DNA of 64,000 nt from Pedobacter yonginensis (lineage in GTDB: Bacteria; Bacteroidota; Bacteroidia; Sphingobacteriales; Sphingobacteriaceae). A model generated the notes under the pieces. The model was not told the DNA's origin, searched no databases, and saw only the letters and a program-made list of their open reading frames with translations. The stretch lies in assembly GCF_003173595.1 (NCBI RefSeq), contig NZ_QGNZ01000001.1:1364001-1428000 (forward strand), given 5' to 3'. A program made the position numbers and the translations under genes. Of this stretch, positions 16,494-26,959 are shown one piece after another; position 1 is the stretch's first letter; the number at the start of each line of letters is the position of its first letter.

Positions 16494-19073
16494 TTAAAAA
16501 GAGAATCTCAAAGTTGCACCATAGGTTCTCGGATCTCCCAGTACCCCTGCGTACAAGCCGGAGTTACCTGCCGCCGCCTGTAACTGCTCATAATAGTTCC
16601 TGTTGCCGATATTTCTACTCCAAATAAACGCAGAGAACTTTTCTGATCTAAATCCCAATCGGGCATTGAATAAGCCATAACCCGATACATTTAAAACACT
16701 TGAAGGGGTGGCATTCGATGAATAATCAGACCGATAACTGGCATCGCCAGCGATAAAATATCTACCTGGTTTGGTAGCCAAACTACCTGGCGTACTAAAT
16801 TCTGCGCCACCAGAAATATTCCATTTAGATATTCCAGGCAATCTTCCGCCAGATGCGTCCTTAAAAGCAACCTGCGTGGCCACATTATTTATAAGTTCAG
16901 TATGTCCTGTTTCCTCTAATGGAAGTGGTGCATTTGTAAAGGTTACATATTTTCCGTCCAAATAAGCCAATGCTGCATTTAAGGTTAAAAACCTTTCTAA
17001 TTGGTAAGTTCCATCAATCTCCAGTCCCTTAACCTTTACTTTTTCTGCATTTGCAAGATAACCTCTGTTAACCCCCAATTGTGGTGATTGAACATTGGTT
17101 TGATAATCCTTAATATCTGTATTGAATGCGGTTACATTTAGTATAGCACCTTTAAATGGCTTTGTTTTTAAGCCCAATTCGTAATGCTCTACATATTCTG
17201 GTTTTACAACCGCTACAGATAAATCCGCCGCACCAGTTGAGGTTGTTGGCAAGCCCCCCACATTTACACCAACCGGTTTATAAGCCGTAGAAAATGTAGC
17301 ATAGGCATTTATTTTCGGCGTTGGACGATAAGAAACTGTAAGATTTCCTGACAAGTTTTTATTATCAACATTGGTTGTAAATTGTTGATTGGAATAAACA
17401 GCGGCTTTAAGAGCAAGCAAGGCAGCATCTGTAGTTTGCAATCCTCCGTAAGTGGTTCTATCATAGTCAACATCTTTTTTATCATAAGTAAACCTTAACC
17501 CTGGTAAAACGTGTAAATGCTCAATTACCTCCCAATCTACCTGTCCGAATATAGCCGCACTGATTGATTTTATGGTTGAGTTGGTTTTTATTCCGAAGCC
17601 ATCCAATAAACCTGGAGTAGAATAAGCCGCTTGTGCACCTGTGGCACTGGTTTGCACAAACCTCCATTGGTCTTTACCTACCTCTTCCGTTTGGTTTAAT
17701 CCTTTCAAATTCTGCCCCAAAACAAACACGCCAATTACACCACTTAATTTTTCGCTTAAATTGCCAGCGTATCTAACCTCTTGCGAATACTGGTCGTGAC
17801 GCGAATTACCTTGAGATTTTGTAAGCGCAGCAAGTTCAGAGAAATCTCGATCGTTGGTTGGATCCCAGTTCCAAAATCTCCATGCCGTGGTAGAAGTTAA
17901 GGTTCCATTGCCTATTTTATAATCCACATTTACAGATACACCACCAATAGATTGATTGTGCTTCCAAGGGGTATTGGTATTAATTTCTCTAGCGAAAGGA
18001 TCAATTTTTGGTTGTTGGTAACCTAAGTCAGATATAATTCTCGCGTATTGACGGTAAGCACTTCTTTCTGTTGTGGTTACACCCGCAATAACTAAAGGAT
18101 AACCCGCAGGGTGTTGAACACTCACATCACCACTAAGCAAAACTTTCAATCTATCAGAGGGGGTATAATACAATTGCCCTTTAAAACCCAAATTATTTTG
18201 TCCGCTGTACCTGCGCTCCTCTTTGGTGTTGTAAATGGTACCATCCCTCTGCGTGCCCGATAGCGAAATTTTTGCGGCAAGATTTTTAGCCAAACCACCA
18301 GAAACAGATGCCTTTGCTTGCAAGAAATTATAATTTCCTACGCTCATTTCTACTTTTGCCGTTGGCGTTTGAGTAGGTTTGGTGGTGGTGATGTTGAAAG
18401 CCCCAGCGGTAGTATTCTTTCCAAACAGCGTGCCCTGTGGGCCACGAATGACTTCAATTTGTTCAATATCAAGAAAATCAGTTGAGGTAGCTGCCGGACG
18501 AGCATGATACACTCCATCAACGTAAAAGCCAACTCCTGGGTCAATCCCATCATTGGTTAAACCGAAAGTAGAACCTAATCCTCTGATGTTAAGTGTGGTA
18601 TTTCTTGCATTCGAAGCATATAATTGAACCGATGGAACCAATTCCTTTAGTCGATTAACATTAAACGCACCTGCATTTTCTGCGGCTTGCCCACCTATAA
18701 CCGTTATCGGGATTGGCACATCTTGCAATACTTCCGAACGTCTCCTAGATGTTACTACGATTTCGTCTAACTGTGTATCTTCAACCAAAACCAATTCGAT
18801 GGGTGTAGTCTGAAGTTTTAAGATTTGAAAATCCTGCGGTTTGTAGCCTACGTAGCTAATTCGAATATAAAATGGAGGTTGTTGTTTTGCATCAATGGTA
18901 AAAGCGCCGTTAGCATCGGTAACAGTGGCTATGGTTGTTCCCCTAACGGTTATGGTTGCACCCGGAATGGTGGTGTTGTTAGCGCCTTTCACTACGCCAG
19001 TTACCGTATTCTGAGCAAAAGCGGAACCCGCGAAAAGCAAGAATGAAAAGAAAATTGGTAAAATTTGTTTCAT
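16494..19073 (-). CDS. TonB-dependent outer-membrane receptor
   Basis: Outer-membrane active transporter, powered through TonB, for a large substrate such as a siderophore, cobalamin or glycan. The 859 residues begin with a signal peptide (MKQILPIFFSFLLFAGSAFA). A carboxypeptidase-regulatory-like beta domain follows (about 22-105), typical of Bacteroidota. The TonB box region is near LDEIVVTSRRRSEVLQDVP (about 98-116), then the plug with IEVIRGPQGTLFGKNTTAGA (about 208-227), then the barrel ending in a terminal Phe (ATLRFSF). No SusD-like partner gene is adjacent, so a siderophore-type substrate is more likely than a glycan, but this is inference. Confidence 0.94.
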   Translation of the reverse strand: MKQILPIFFSFLLFAGSAFAQNTVTGVVKGANNTTIPGATITVRGTTIATVTDANGAFTIDAKQQPPFYIRISYVGYKPQDFQILKLQTTPIELVLVEDTQLDEIVVTSRRRSEVLQDVPIPITVIGGQAAENAGAFNVNRLKELVPSVQLYASNARNTTLNIRGLGSTFGLTNDGIDPGVGFYVDGVYHARPAATSTDFLDIEQIEVIRGPQGTLFGKNTTAGAFNITTTKPTQTPTAKVEMSVGNYNFLQAKASVSGGLAKNLAAKISLSGTQRDGTIYNTKEERRYSGQNNLGFKGQLYYTPSDRLKVLLSGDVSVQHPAGYPLVIAGVTTTERSAYRQYARIISDLGYQQPKIDPFAREINTNTPWKHNQSIGGVSVNVDYKIGNGTLTSTTAWRFWNWDPTNDRDFSELAALTKSQGNSRHDQYSQEVRYAGNLSEKLSGVIGVFVLGQNLKGLNQTEEVGKDQWRFVQTSATGAQAAYSTPGLLDGFGIKTNSTIKSISAAIFGQVDWEVIEHLHVLPGLRFTYDKKDVDYDRTTYGGLQTTDAALLALKAAVYSNQQFTTNVDNKNLSGNLTVSYRPTPKINAYATFSTAYKPVGVNVGGLPTTSTGAADLSVAVVKPEYVEHYELGLKTKPFKGAILNVTAFNTDIKDYQTNVQSPQLGVNRGYLANAEKVKVKGLEIDGTYQLERFLTLNAALAYLDGKYVTFTNAPLPLEETGHTELINNVATQVAFKDASGGRLPGISKWNISGGAEFSTPGSLATKPGRYFIAGDASYRSDYSSNATPSSVLNVSGYGLFNARLGFRSEKFSAFIWSRNIGNRNYYEQLQAAAGNSGLYAGVLGDPRTYGATLRFSF

Positions 19074-19166
19074 AATAAATTAAATGTGTTTGATTTAGAT
19101 TTTTGCTGATGTTAACGATTGAGAGATGTCTTTATTAAAATATATAAACCCTATCGATTTAGTAGG

Positions 19167-19196
19167 CAAATATATTAAAAAAAAGCATTTGCCAAA
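19167..19196 (-). promoter_or_regulatory. Promoter of the TonB receptor gene
   Basis: Minus-strand TATATTTG (19167-19174) with TTTG (19193-19196) 18 bases upstream. Predicted leader about 90 nt. The remaining 19197-19380 is AT-rich and shows no other feature. Confidence 0.65.
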
Positions 19197-19380
19197 TTTT
19201 ATTTTGTATAATTTATTTTGTTTCCCTCTAACCGACAATTATTTTACCGATAAGCTAAATCAAAAATCAAAATATTGAATTACCCGCTTCTAGAAGCCGC
19301 AGCACTAAAGCGCTGATAAAATCGTAGTTAAAATCTTTTTATTCACACAGTGCACCTTTGCAACAGATAAACTCCCAAAA

Positions 19381-19415
19381 AAAAACGAGGTTCTCCTTTC
19401 GGATGCCTCGTTTTT
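19381..19415 (-). terminator. Rho-independent terminator of guaB
   Basis: Arms AAAAACGAGG (19381-19390) and CCTCGTTTTT (19406-19415) form a perfect 10-bp stem; A/T tracts on both sides would allow termination from either strand. It lies 41 bases beyond the guaB stop. Confidence 0.8.
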
Positions 19416-19455
19416 TCAAAATTCAATCTTGGATAATACTGACTGTGCGGACAGT

Positions 19456-20925
19456 TTATCGAGTATAATTTGGTGCTTCTTTAGTAATGGTAATATCATG
19501 TGGATGACTTTCGCGCATGCCAGCAGCTGTTATCTGTACAAATTGTGCTTCTTGTAAAGCTTCTATATTGGCCGCACCACAATAGCCCATGCTTGCACGC
19601 AACCCACCAATGTATTGGTACATAACCTCTGCCAAAGTACCTTTAAATGGCACTCTACCTACAATACCTTCAGGAACCAATTTCTTAATGTCATCTTCAA
19701 CATCTTGGAAATAACGATCTTTCGAGCCCTGCTCCATGGCTTCAATAGAGCCCATTCCTCTGTATGATTTGAATTTACGTCCCTCGTAAATAATGGTTTC
19801 GCCTGGTGATTCTTCTACGCCTGCAAATAACGATCCTGCCATTACCGTGCTGGCTCCAGAGGCAATCGCCTTAGCAATATCGCCAGTATGTTTAATTCCA
19901 CCATCGGCAATAACCGGAACACCAGTACCTTTTAAAGCCTTAGCACATTCGAAAACGGCATACAATTGTGGTACACCAACACCTGCAATAATTCGAGTAG
20001 TGCAGATGGAACCTGGCCCAATACCAACTTTAACCGCATCGGCACCTGCATCAGCTAAAAATTTAGCAGCTGCACCAGTTGCAATGTTCCCTACAATAAC
20101 TTGTAAGTCAGGGTATTTTGCCTTAACTTCTTTCAATTTATCTACCACGCCTTTAGAGTGACCATGAGCAGTATCAATGGTAATTACATCCACCCCCGCA
20201 TGTACAAGTGCATCAACACGTTGCAGCGTATCGGCAGTAACACCAACCGCAGCACCAACACGTAAACGCCCACGATCATCTTTACAAGCGGCTGGATAGT
20301 TCTTCACCTTTTGAATATCTTTAAAAGTGATTAAGCCACTCAAATAACCATCGGCACTAACCACTGGTAGTTTTTCGATTTTATAATTTTGTAAAATTTC
20401 TTCAGCTTGAATGAGGGTGGTACCTTCTGGGGCAATAATCAAATTTTCTTTGGTCATTACTTCAGCAATTGGTCTGCTCATATTTTTCTGGAAGCGTAAA
20501 TCGCGATTGGTAATGATGCCCACCAATTTATTATCGCTGCTTACAACAGGTATGCCTCCTATTTTATGTTCCTTCATAATTTTGAAGGCATCAGCCACAA
20601 CTGCATTTTCAAGCAACGTTACCGGATCTTGGATCATGCCACTTTCCGAGCGCTTAACCTTGCGCACTTCTTCGGCTTGTCTTTCAATCGTCATGTTTTT
20701 ATGCAACATGCCCAAACCACCATTTTGTGCAATCGCAATGGCAAGCTCGGCTTCTGTTACGGTATCCATTGCAGCAGAAACCAATGGTACGTTAAGTTTT
20801 ATTTTTTTGGTTAAAAATGAGGATGTATTGACTTCACGGGGTAGAATTTCAGAATAAGCAGGTACCAAAAGTACGTCGTCGTAAGTTAAACCTGTGGCAA
20901 TAAATTTTGTGGAATCGAGTTGCAT
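19456..20925 (-). CDS. guaB: Inosine-5'-monophosphate dehydrogenase
   Basis: NAD-dependent oxidation of IMP to XMP, the first step committed to GMP synthesis, in the cytosol. The 489 residues hold the barrel start ([17 protein letters not shown], about 13-29), two CBS domains inserted at about 95-205, and the catalytic loop GPGSICTTR with the active-site Cys near residue 305. The flap ([15 protein letters not shown]) and YRGMGS follow, and the C-terminus is complete. Single-gene unit with its own terminator and a TATCTTTG promoter element. Confidence 0.97.
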   Translation of the reverse strand: MQLDSTKFIATGLTYDDVLLVPAYSEILPREVNTSSFLTKKIKLNVPLVSAAMDTVTEAELAIAIAQNGGLGMLHKNMTIERQAEEVRKVKRSESGMIQDPVTLLENAVVADAFKIMKEHKIGGIPVVSSDNKLVGIITNRDLRFQKNMSRPIAEVMTKENLIIAPEGTTLIQAEEILQNYKIEKLPVVSADGYLSGLITFKDIQKVKNYPAACKDDRGRLRVGAAVGVTADTLQRVDALVHAGVDVITIDTAHGHSKGVVDKLKEVKAKYPDLQVIVGNIATGAAAKFLADAGADAVKVGIGPGSICTTRIIAGVGVPQLYAVFECAKALKGTGVPVIADGGIKHTGDIAKAIASGASTVMAGSLFAGVEESPGETIIYEGRKFKSYRGMGSIEAMEQGSKDRYFQDVEDDIKKLVPEGIVGRVPFKGTLAEVMYQYIGGLRASMGYCGAANIEALQEAQFVQITAAGMRESHPHDITITKEAPNYTR

Positions 20926-20957
20926 AGCAAATAAATTAGGATTTATTATTTGCCAGG

Positions 20958-20965
20958 CAAAGATA
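20958..20965 (-). promoter_or_regulatory. -7 element of guaB
   Basis: Minus-strand TATCTTTG matches TAnnTTTG, 33 bases before the guaB start codon. No TTG lies at the usual -33 spacing. The rest of 20966-21312, between divergent guaB and the DUF3857 gene, shows only a weak resemblance to repeat-family ends near 21028-21045. Confidence 0.5.
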
Positions 20966-21312
20966 AGAAAACTTAGTCAAATTCTAAAATAGAATCGAAC
21001 ATGTATTTTAGATGTATGAACATTGCATTTCCAAATTAGCTTTTCTCGGCAAGCGAACTCATCAGCGTAGCCGAAGTGATTTTAAAACGATTGGTCAAGA
21101 TTCGGCTTCATGACTTTAATTTTAAACAAGGGTGATTCACTAAATCAGGATTGGAAATTCATTTACGCTTAACTAGATGTTCTCCAGATACTTATAAGCA
21201 TACGAGCAAAATTATATTGTGAATTTTCATTCTTAAAAGCTATAAAAATATCCACAATATTTTAAGGATATGATTTTTGTTTCTATCATTGTAACAAAAA
21301 TAAAACAATTAA

Positions 21313-23319
21313 ATGTATAAAAACGTTCTCAAAATTACCGTTTTGATGCTTTGCATCGGAATTGGAACATCAAATGCCCAAACCCAAAAATCCGTTAAAC
21401 GAGAATTCAAATTTGGTAAAGTTCTACCTTCAGAATTTGAAACTAAGGCAACCGGCCCAGACTCTGCCGCATCTGCAATAAAGCTTTTCGATGTAGGCGA
21501 TTGCTACTTCGAAGTGAGCCCTGTTACGAATGATTTTGTATATGTTTTCGAACGACATATTCGTTACAAAATTTTAAATAAGAATGGTTACGATTTTGCA
21601 AATTATACCATTACGCTTCAAAGGAGTAGTGGCTCTGAAAAAGAAGATTTGTACTACATGGATGGCGCTACTTATAATCTGGTAGATGGGAAAACTGTTG
21701 TTAGTAAACTCAATAAAGAAGCAAAGTTTTCTGAATCCTATGATAAGAATTTTACCTTCAAGAAATTTGCTTTACCGAATGTTAAAGAAGGATCGATCAT
21801 TGAATTTAAGTATAAAATTAAATCAGACTTCATTTTCACCATTCAGAGTTGGAATTTTCAAGCAGATATCCCCACGCTTTGGTCGGAGTATAATGTCAGA
21901 ATCCCAGAATACTTATCCTACAAGCATAATTTTAGCGGTTATTACCAAGTCGATCATCCAATTCATGAAACAAGCAATGCGAATTATGTTCCTGGTTTAA
22001 ATTCTACCTGTGTTTACGACAAATATACAGTTGCCAATGTGCCGGCACTAAAAGATGAGCCTTTTGTAACCACCATGGATGATTACATCCCAAAAATACA
22101 GTTTGAGCTTACTGGCACACAGTTTCCAAACAGACCTTATGTTGACTATAATGGTTCGTGGGCCAAAATAATAGCCAACTTGATTGAGCGTGAGGATTTT
22201 GGTCATTTCATCAATAAAAACAGTTATGCAAAATCGGTTTTACCCAGTATATTAAAAGGCGAAAAGGATACATTAACCTGTTTAAAACTGATTTACAATT
22301 ACGTTAAAAGCAATGTTAAATGGAACAATAGTTATGAGATTTGTGCTACCGGAACAAACCCAAAAACAGTATTTGAAAAGAAAACAGGCACCTCGGCAGA
22401 TATCAATCTTTCTTTACTAAGTTTATTAAAAGAGGCAAAAATAGATGCCTATCCTGTTCTAGTCAGCACAAGATCACATGGCGAGCATCCAGGCTACCCC
22501 CTTATATCCGCATTTAACAATGTCGTTGTAGTTGCAAAGACTGGCCAGGATCTTCATTTTTTAGATGCAACAGATAAAGAATTACCCATCGATTTGATTG
22601 ATGAAGAGAACTTAAGCCATAATGGTTTTTATGTGGATCTAAAAAGCGGCACTGGAAGTTGGATTTCTACAGAAACAACTATTCCTACTGAAAAGCTGTT
22701 CATTTATTCCTTAAATCTTAATAAAGAAAATAAACTAGTTGGAAAAATCAATCAATATTCAAAGGGTTATTCCGCACTTGCTCTAAGAGATCGGTACAGA
22801 CACAGCGATAATGAAACCGAATTTCTAAAAAACTTTAAAAAAGACAAACCAGGCTTAGAGCTGTCAAATTACAAAATCGAGAATCTCGATAATTTAGATG
22901 AACTTTTAACAGAATCTATGGATGTTGTGATAGAAGATAATGTAGAAGAAGCTGGCAATCTTGTCTATTTTACGCCGCTCCTTTTTGAACGTACAAAGGA
23001 GAATCCTTTTAAACTAGAAGAACGCAAGTTTCCTGTAGATTTCGCCTATCCACACAAGGAAAGTTATAGAATCACACTGAATTTTCCTGATGACTATGAG
23101 ATTGATAAATTACCAAAAGGAGGTATTTATAAACTGCCTGAAGATAAGGGTACATTTACAATCAATTATATAACCGAAGGAAAAGCATTGATGGTGAAGA
23201 GTACCATCAGCATAAACAAATCTTTATATACATCGGAAGAGTATTTTGATTTGAAGGCTCTTTTTAAGGCCATTGTAGAAAAGCAAGCAGAACAAGTTGT
23301 ATTTAAAAAGAAAGCCTAA
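21313..23319 (+). CDS. Exported DUF3857/transglutaminase-like protein, probably inactive
   Basis: A 668-residue exported protein: signal peptide (MYKNVLKITVLMLCIGIGTSNA), DUF3857 domain (about 55-250), transglutaminase-like fold (about 270-440) and a C-terminal beta-rich domain. At the place where the paralogue downstream has GDCKA, this protein has GTSAD, so the catalytic Cys is Ser. The His position reads AFNNVVVV, with Asn in place of His. The Asp (HFLDATD) is kept. It therefore probably binds but does not catalyse. Its stop codon overlaps the start of the next gene (TAATG), so the two proteins are translationally coupled. Confidence 0.85.
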   Translation: MYKNVLKITVLMLCIGIGTSNAQTQKSVKREFKFGKVLPSEFETKATGPDSAASAIKLFDVGDCYFEVSPVTNDFVYVFERHIRYKILNKNGYDFANYTITLQRSSGSEKEDLYYMDGATYNLVDGKTVVSKLNKEAKFSESYDKNFTFKKFALPNVKEGSIIEFKYKIKSDFIFTIQSWNFQADIPTLWSEYNVRIPEYLSYKHNFSGYYQVDHPIHETSNANYVPGLNSTCVYDKYTVANVPALKDEPFVTTMDDYIPKIQFELTGTQFPNRPYVDYNGSWAKIIANLIEREDFGHFINKNSYAKSVLPSILKGEKDTLTCLKLIYNYVKSNVKWNNSYEICATGTNPKTVFEKKTGTSADINLSLLSLLKEAKIDAYPVLVSTRSHGEHPGYPLISAFNNVVVVAKTGQDLHFLDATDKELPIDLIDEENLSHNGFYVDLKSGTGSWISTETTIPTEKLFIYSLNLNKENKLVGKINQYSKGYSALALRDRYRHSDNETEFLKNFKKDKPGLELSNYKIENLDNLDELLTESMDVVIEDNVEEAGNLVYFTPLLFERTKENPFKLEERKFPVDFAYPHKESYRITLNFPDDYEIDKLPKGGIYKLPEDKGTFTINYITEGKALMVKSTISINKSLYTSEEYFDLKALFKAIVEKQAEQVVFKKKA

Positions 23320-25214
23320 TGAAATACTTTTTAAGTTTAGCAATAACTATACTAACCTATTTTAGTGCTTTTACACAAGGCGTTTACGATGCAAGCAAAA
23401 TACCAGAAACCCTTACCAAAGACGCAAGTGCAGTAATTAGAAATGAAGAGCAATTTTTCGATATCACAGGCATAGGATCTGCACAATACGATTATACAAT
23501 TGCCGTAACCATTTTAAATAAGGCTGGTGATGATTGGGCACAATTGGAAGAATTCTATGATAGGTTTTCGCCCATCAGCAACATTAAAGCAACGCTTTAC
23601 GATGCTACAGGAAAAAAAGTGAAAGACTATAAATCTTCTGATATAAAAGATCGAATTTCATCAGATGGTTTTTCACTCCTGCAAGACAACCGTGTAAAGT
23701 TGTTAAAATTTGTAAGCAACACATATCCTTACACCATAGAATATAGTTTCACGCAAAATTTTAATGGAATAAAATCTATGCCATACTGGCAAGCAATAAA
23801 GGGTTTTGGTACGTCGACTGAAAAAACATCTTATACCATTCAAATAAATAAAGGGTATAACTTTCGCTACCTAACCAGTAAGAACCTAAAAACGGATTCT
23901 GTAGTTATAGGAGATAAAATTCAATACAAATGGATCAGTACCGATAATGCTGCAGTGCAAAGCGAACCGCTAAGCATTGGCTTGAGCAATATTTCTGATT
24001 GGGTTAAAGCCGCCCCAAACCAATTCGAATTTGATGGCGCATCCGGTAATCTTGATAATTGGAAAGATTTTGGCTCCTGGATTCACAATTTGAATACTGA
24101 TGGCAATAGACTTCCAGAAGCCACTAAATTAGTGGTTCAAAACCTAATCAAAGACGCTAAAACACCCAAAGAGAAGATACGAATTCTTTACAATTACCTC
24201 CAACAAAATACGAGGTATGTAAGTGTACAATTGGGAATTGGTGGCTACAGACCCATTTTGGCGGAGAAGGTTGCAGAAGTAAATTATGGCGATTGTAAGG
24301 CTTTATCTAACTTTATGAAAGCGCTGCTTAATGAAGCTGGGATCCCAACTAATTTAATCATTATTGGAAGTGGAATGCCAAGTATGAATCCAAACTATTC
24401 GAGCATTAGCCAAGCCAACCACATGATCTTATGTGTACCATTAGAAAAAGATACGACATTTTTAGAATGTACCAGCCAATACAACCCCATGGGATTTATT
24501 GGTTACGACAATGCGGATAGGAATGTGTTAATGGTAACTTCAGAAGGTGGAAAAATTATCCATACACCAGTATATTCTGCCAAAGATAACTTTCAAATCA
24601 AAAAAACCAACATCAAGTTTAATGAGGATGAAACCGCCGAAATCGGAATTAAGACGACTTATGGCAATGCGCAATTTGAAAATATTTTTGGAATAACTTT
24701 GCAAGAACCAGCAGAACAGAGAAAGATCATCATTAGAAATACTAATATTCCGGGTGCCGAGCTCTTAACTTACAAATACGAACAAAAAGACAAAACACAA
24801 CCTGTTATTAATGAAGAAATCAACTTTAAAAGCAACCAACTTTTAACAAAAGGTGGAGATAAGTTTTTTCTAACTTTGAATCAGACCAATCGCCAAGAAA
24901 GTGCACCATTAAAGATTGAAAATAGGAAAACGTATTTCTCTGTTCCATTCAGTTATACGGATGAAGACGAGATCACTTACACCTTACCAAAAGGATACAC
25001 TTTAGAGTTTATTCCGAAAGATGTAACCATTACATCAGAGTTTGGAACTTACACAGCAAAGTTCTCCAGTAAAGATAATATGATAACTTATGTACGTAGT
25101 CAAAGCATGAACGACAAAAAATATCCGCCAGAAAAATACAACGACTACGTAGAGTTTAGAAAAAAAATCTATCAGGCAGATAAGCAAAAAGCCGTTCTCA
25201 CAAAAACATTATAA
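23319..25214 (+). CDS. Exported DUF3857/transglutaminase-like protein, catalytic Cys present
   Basis: A 631-residue paralogue of the preceding protein with a signal peptide (MKYFLSLAITILTYFSAFTQG), DUF3857 domain (about 45-235) and transglutaminase-like domain (about 255-400). The catalytic Cys is in YGDCKALSNFMKALL (about 325-339) and the His in QANHMILCVP. The third position reads FLECTS, Glu rather than the usual Asp. The fold family includes peptidases and amidases; the substrate is unknown. It starts within the stop codon of its partner and is followed 14 bases later by ppnP. Confidence 0.87.
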   Translation: MKYFLSLAITILTYFSAFTQGVYDASKIPETLTKDASAVIRNEEQFFDITGIGSAQYDYTIAVTILNKAGDDWAQLEEFYDRFSPISNIKATLYDATGKKVKDYKSSDIKDRISSDGFSLLQDNRVKLLKFVSNTYPYTIEYSFTQNFNGIKSMPYWQAIKGFGTSTEKTSYTIQINKGYNFRYLTSKNLKTDSVVIGDKIQYKWISTDNAAVQSEPLSIGLSNISDWVKAAPNQFEFDGASGNLDNWKDFGSWIHNLNTDGNRLPEATKLVVQNLIKDAKTPKEKIRILYNYLQQNTRYVSVQLGIGGYRPILAEKVAEVNYGDCKALSNFMKALLNEAGIPTNLIIIGSGMPSMNPNYSSISQANHMILCVPLEKDTTFLECTSQYNPMGFIGYDNADRNVLMVTSEGGKIIHTPVYSAKDNFQIKKTNIKFNEDETAEIGIKTTYGNAQFENIFGITLQEPAEQRKIIIRNTNIPGAELLTYKYEQKDKTQPVINEEINFKSNQLLTKGGDKFFLTLNQTNRQESAPLKIENRKTYFSVPFSYTDEDEITYTLPKGYTLEFIPKDVTITSEFGTYTAKFSSKDNMITYVRSQSMNDKKYPPEKYNDYVEFRKKIYQADKQKAVLTKTL

Positions 25215-25228
25215 CAACCTGTACTAAT

Positions 25229-25510
25229 ATGATCACTGAAAACCAATATTTTGATGGCCAAGTAAAATCTTTAGGCTATGAAACAACTGAAGGGAAATCA
25301 ACAATCGGCATTATCAACCCCGGAGAGTACGAATTCGGAACAGCAAACAAAGAAATTATGCAGGTAATAGAAGGAAAACTGACGATCCTACTTAAAGGTA
25401 AAACCGAATGGCAGGATATTGATGCAGGCCAATCCTTTGAGGTTTCGCCAAATTCCTCCTTCAAAGTAAAAACAGAAGTGCAAACCGCCTACCTGTGCCA
25501 ATACAGATAG
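25229..25510 (+). CDS. ppnP: Pyrimidine/purine nucleoside phosphorylase (PpnP, DUF1255)
   Basis: Small single-cupin enzyme that phosphorolyses several nucleosides to base and ribose 1-phosphate. At 93 residues it has the family length. The sequence from NQYFDGQVKSLGY through GIINPGEYEFGT and EIMQVIEGKL to the C-terminal CQYR follows the PpnP pattern. It lies 14 bases after the second DUF3857 gene and just before a terminator, so it probably ends that operon; there is no evident functional link. Confidence 0.92.
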   Translation: MITENQYFDGQVKSLGYETTEGKSTIGIINPGEYEFGTANKEIMQVIEGKLTILLKGKTEWQDIDAGQSFEVSPNSSFKVKTEVQTAYLCQYR

Positions 25511-25546
25511 AAAAATCCCGCAGACTAAATCGTTTGCGGGATTTTT
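25511..25546. terminator. Bidirectional terminator between ppnP and the M16 pair
   Basis: Arms AAAAATCCCGCA (25511-25522) and TGCGGGATTTTT (25535-25546) pair perfectly over 12 bp, starting at the ppnP stop codon. A tracts and T tracts flank both sides. Confidence 0.85.
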
Positions 25547-25687
25547 AGTAACATGAGGTTTGATAATTCAAGATTGCATTGCCACCGCCTTGGTTCGTGT
25601 CTTCACGAAACAATAAAGAGATTTTCACTTGATGCTACGTGCAGACACGTACTACAGTCTGGAATTTTAGATTTCGATATTTCTATT

Positions 25688-26959
25688 TTATTTCTTGCCA
25701 ATAACCACTTCCACAAAATCATCCGCTTTTAAGTATTTCTGCGCAAGTGCTTGTATTTCTTTTGCCGTAATGCGCTTAACTGTCTGAATATATTTTTCAT
25801 AGTAGTCGTAACCTAAGCCTGCAAAATGAATATTTTTAAATTTATCCGCATGCGAGAACACGTTTTCCAAACTTCCCAACATCGAGCCCAGCATATAGTT
25901 TCTAACTAAATTAAGTTCTTCCTCGCTTACCAATTCAGTTTTTAGAAGCTCAATTTCCTTGTAAATTTCAGTGAGTGCATTGGCGCACACATCGGCCCCT
26001 ACTTCTGTAGCGATGAAGAAATACCCAGCATCCTGCAAAGCAGAAATACCCGAACCAATTCCATAGGTATATCCCTTGTCCTCCCTAATGTTATTCATTA
26101 GCCTCGAACCAAAGTAGCCACCCAAAACGCAGTTTAATATTTGTAGCCCGGCGAAATCTTCATGTTTACGATTTATGGCGATTTTACCTAATCTAATGGC
26201 CGATTGTAAAGCTTCAGGTTTTTCTTGATAAATAAATTGCTGTGTGGTTTGCGGAAAATCGAAATGGTTTTTAACGGCATCACTTGCCTCCCATTCATGA
26301 CCAAAGTGATGGTTCAACAAGCCAAAACTTTCCTCATCAAATTTACCAGAAACAACAATTGTACAATTGTTTGGCGCGTAGGCTGCTTTAAAATAAGCGA
26401 CTAAATCATCGCGTTTTATCGCATCGTAGTGTGCTGCCTTTATATCTGCACCATAAGCCGTATCGCCAAAAAGCGCCTTCGCAAATGCCTTGCGAGAAAG
26501 AATATCGTTCTTTTTTAAACTAACCTGTAACTTCTGCTTTTGGTTCTGAATGTAAATATCAATTTCAGTTTGCGGAAACTGACTATCCGATAAAACATCT
26601 TTTGCAATTGGCAATACAGATGCAAGATGTTTCTTGAGAGAATATAGCGTAACTGAGGATTGATCTTGCACATACTCAGTTTGAAAAAATGCCCCATAAA
26701 AATCAATCTGTTCAGCAATTTGCTTTGAAGTTAATTTTTGGGTTCCATTATTCAATAAGCTGCTTACGGCAACAGCCTGAAGCGGCTTATCAACATCATA
26801 GTTAACGTTGTTGAAGATAAACTCAATGCGGACGATATCTTGCTCGCCAGAATAAATGGTAAAAACGGGCACCCCGTTATCCAGTTTTTTTTCTGTAGGT
26901 TGGATAAAATTTATTGTCGATACCTGCTTAAAATCAGGCGCTTGTTGTCTGTTAAGCAT
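25688..26959 (-). CDS. M16 family peptidase-like subunit, lacks the zinc motif
   Basis: A 423-residue protein of the pitrilysin/M16 fold. No HxxEH motif is seen in its N-terminal half (the expected region reads AVAVSSLLNNGTQKL). The C-terminal half has the substrate-side signature NIREDKGYTYGIGSGI (about 288-303), with the Arg and Tyr typical of the non-catalytic partner in M16B heterodimers. It overlaps the upstream catalytic gene by 8 bases, which fits assembly of a two-subunit peptidase. No signal peptide is visible, so it is probably cytoplasmic. Confidence 0.88.
   Translation of the reverse strand: MLNRQQAPDFKQVSTINFIQPTEKKLDNGVPVFTIYSGEQDIVRIEFIFNNVNYDVDKPLQAVAVSSLLNNGTQKLTSKQIAEQIDFYGAFFQTEYVQDQSSVTLYSLKKHLASVLPIAKDVLSDSQFPQTEIDIYIQNQKQKLQVSLKKNDILSRKAFAKALFGDTAYGADIKAAHYDAIKRDDLVAYFKAAYAPNNCTIVVSGKFDEESFGLLNHHFGHEWEASDAVKNHFDFPQTTQQFIYQEKPEALQSAIRLGKIAINRKHEDFAGLQILNCVLGGYFGSRLMNNIREDKGYTYGIGSGISALQDAGYFFIATEVGADVCANALTEIYKEIELLKTELVSEEELNLVRNYMLGSMLGSLENVFSHADKFKNIHFAGLGYDYYEKYIQTVKRITAKEIQALAQKYLKADDFVEVVIGKK

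Noticed and set aside
21000..21190. Possible further element of the repeat family between guaB and the DUF3857 gene
   Set aside because: Only GCATTTCCAAATTAGC resembles an element end; no start box or hairpin at the right distance.
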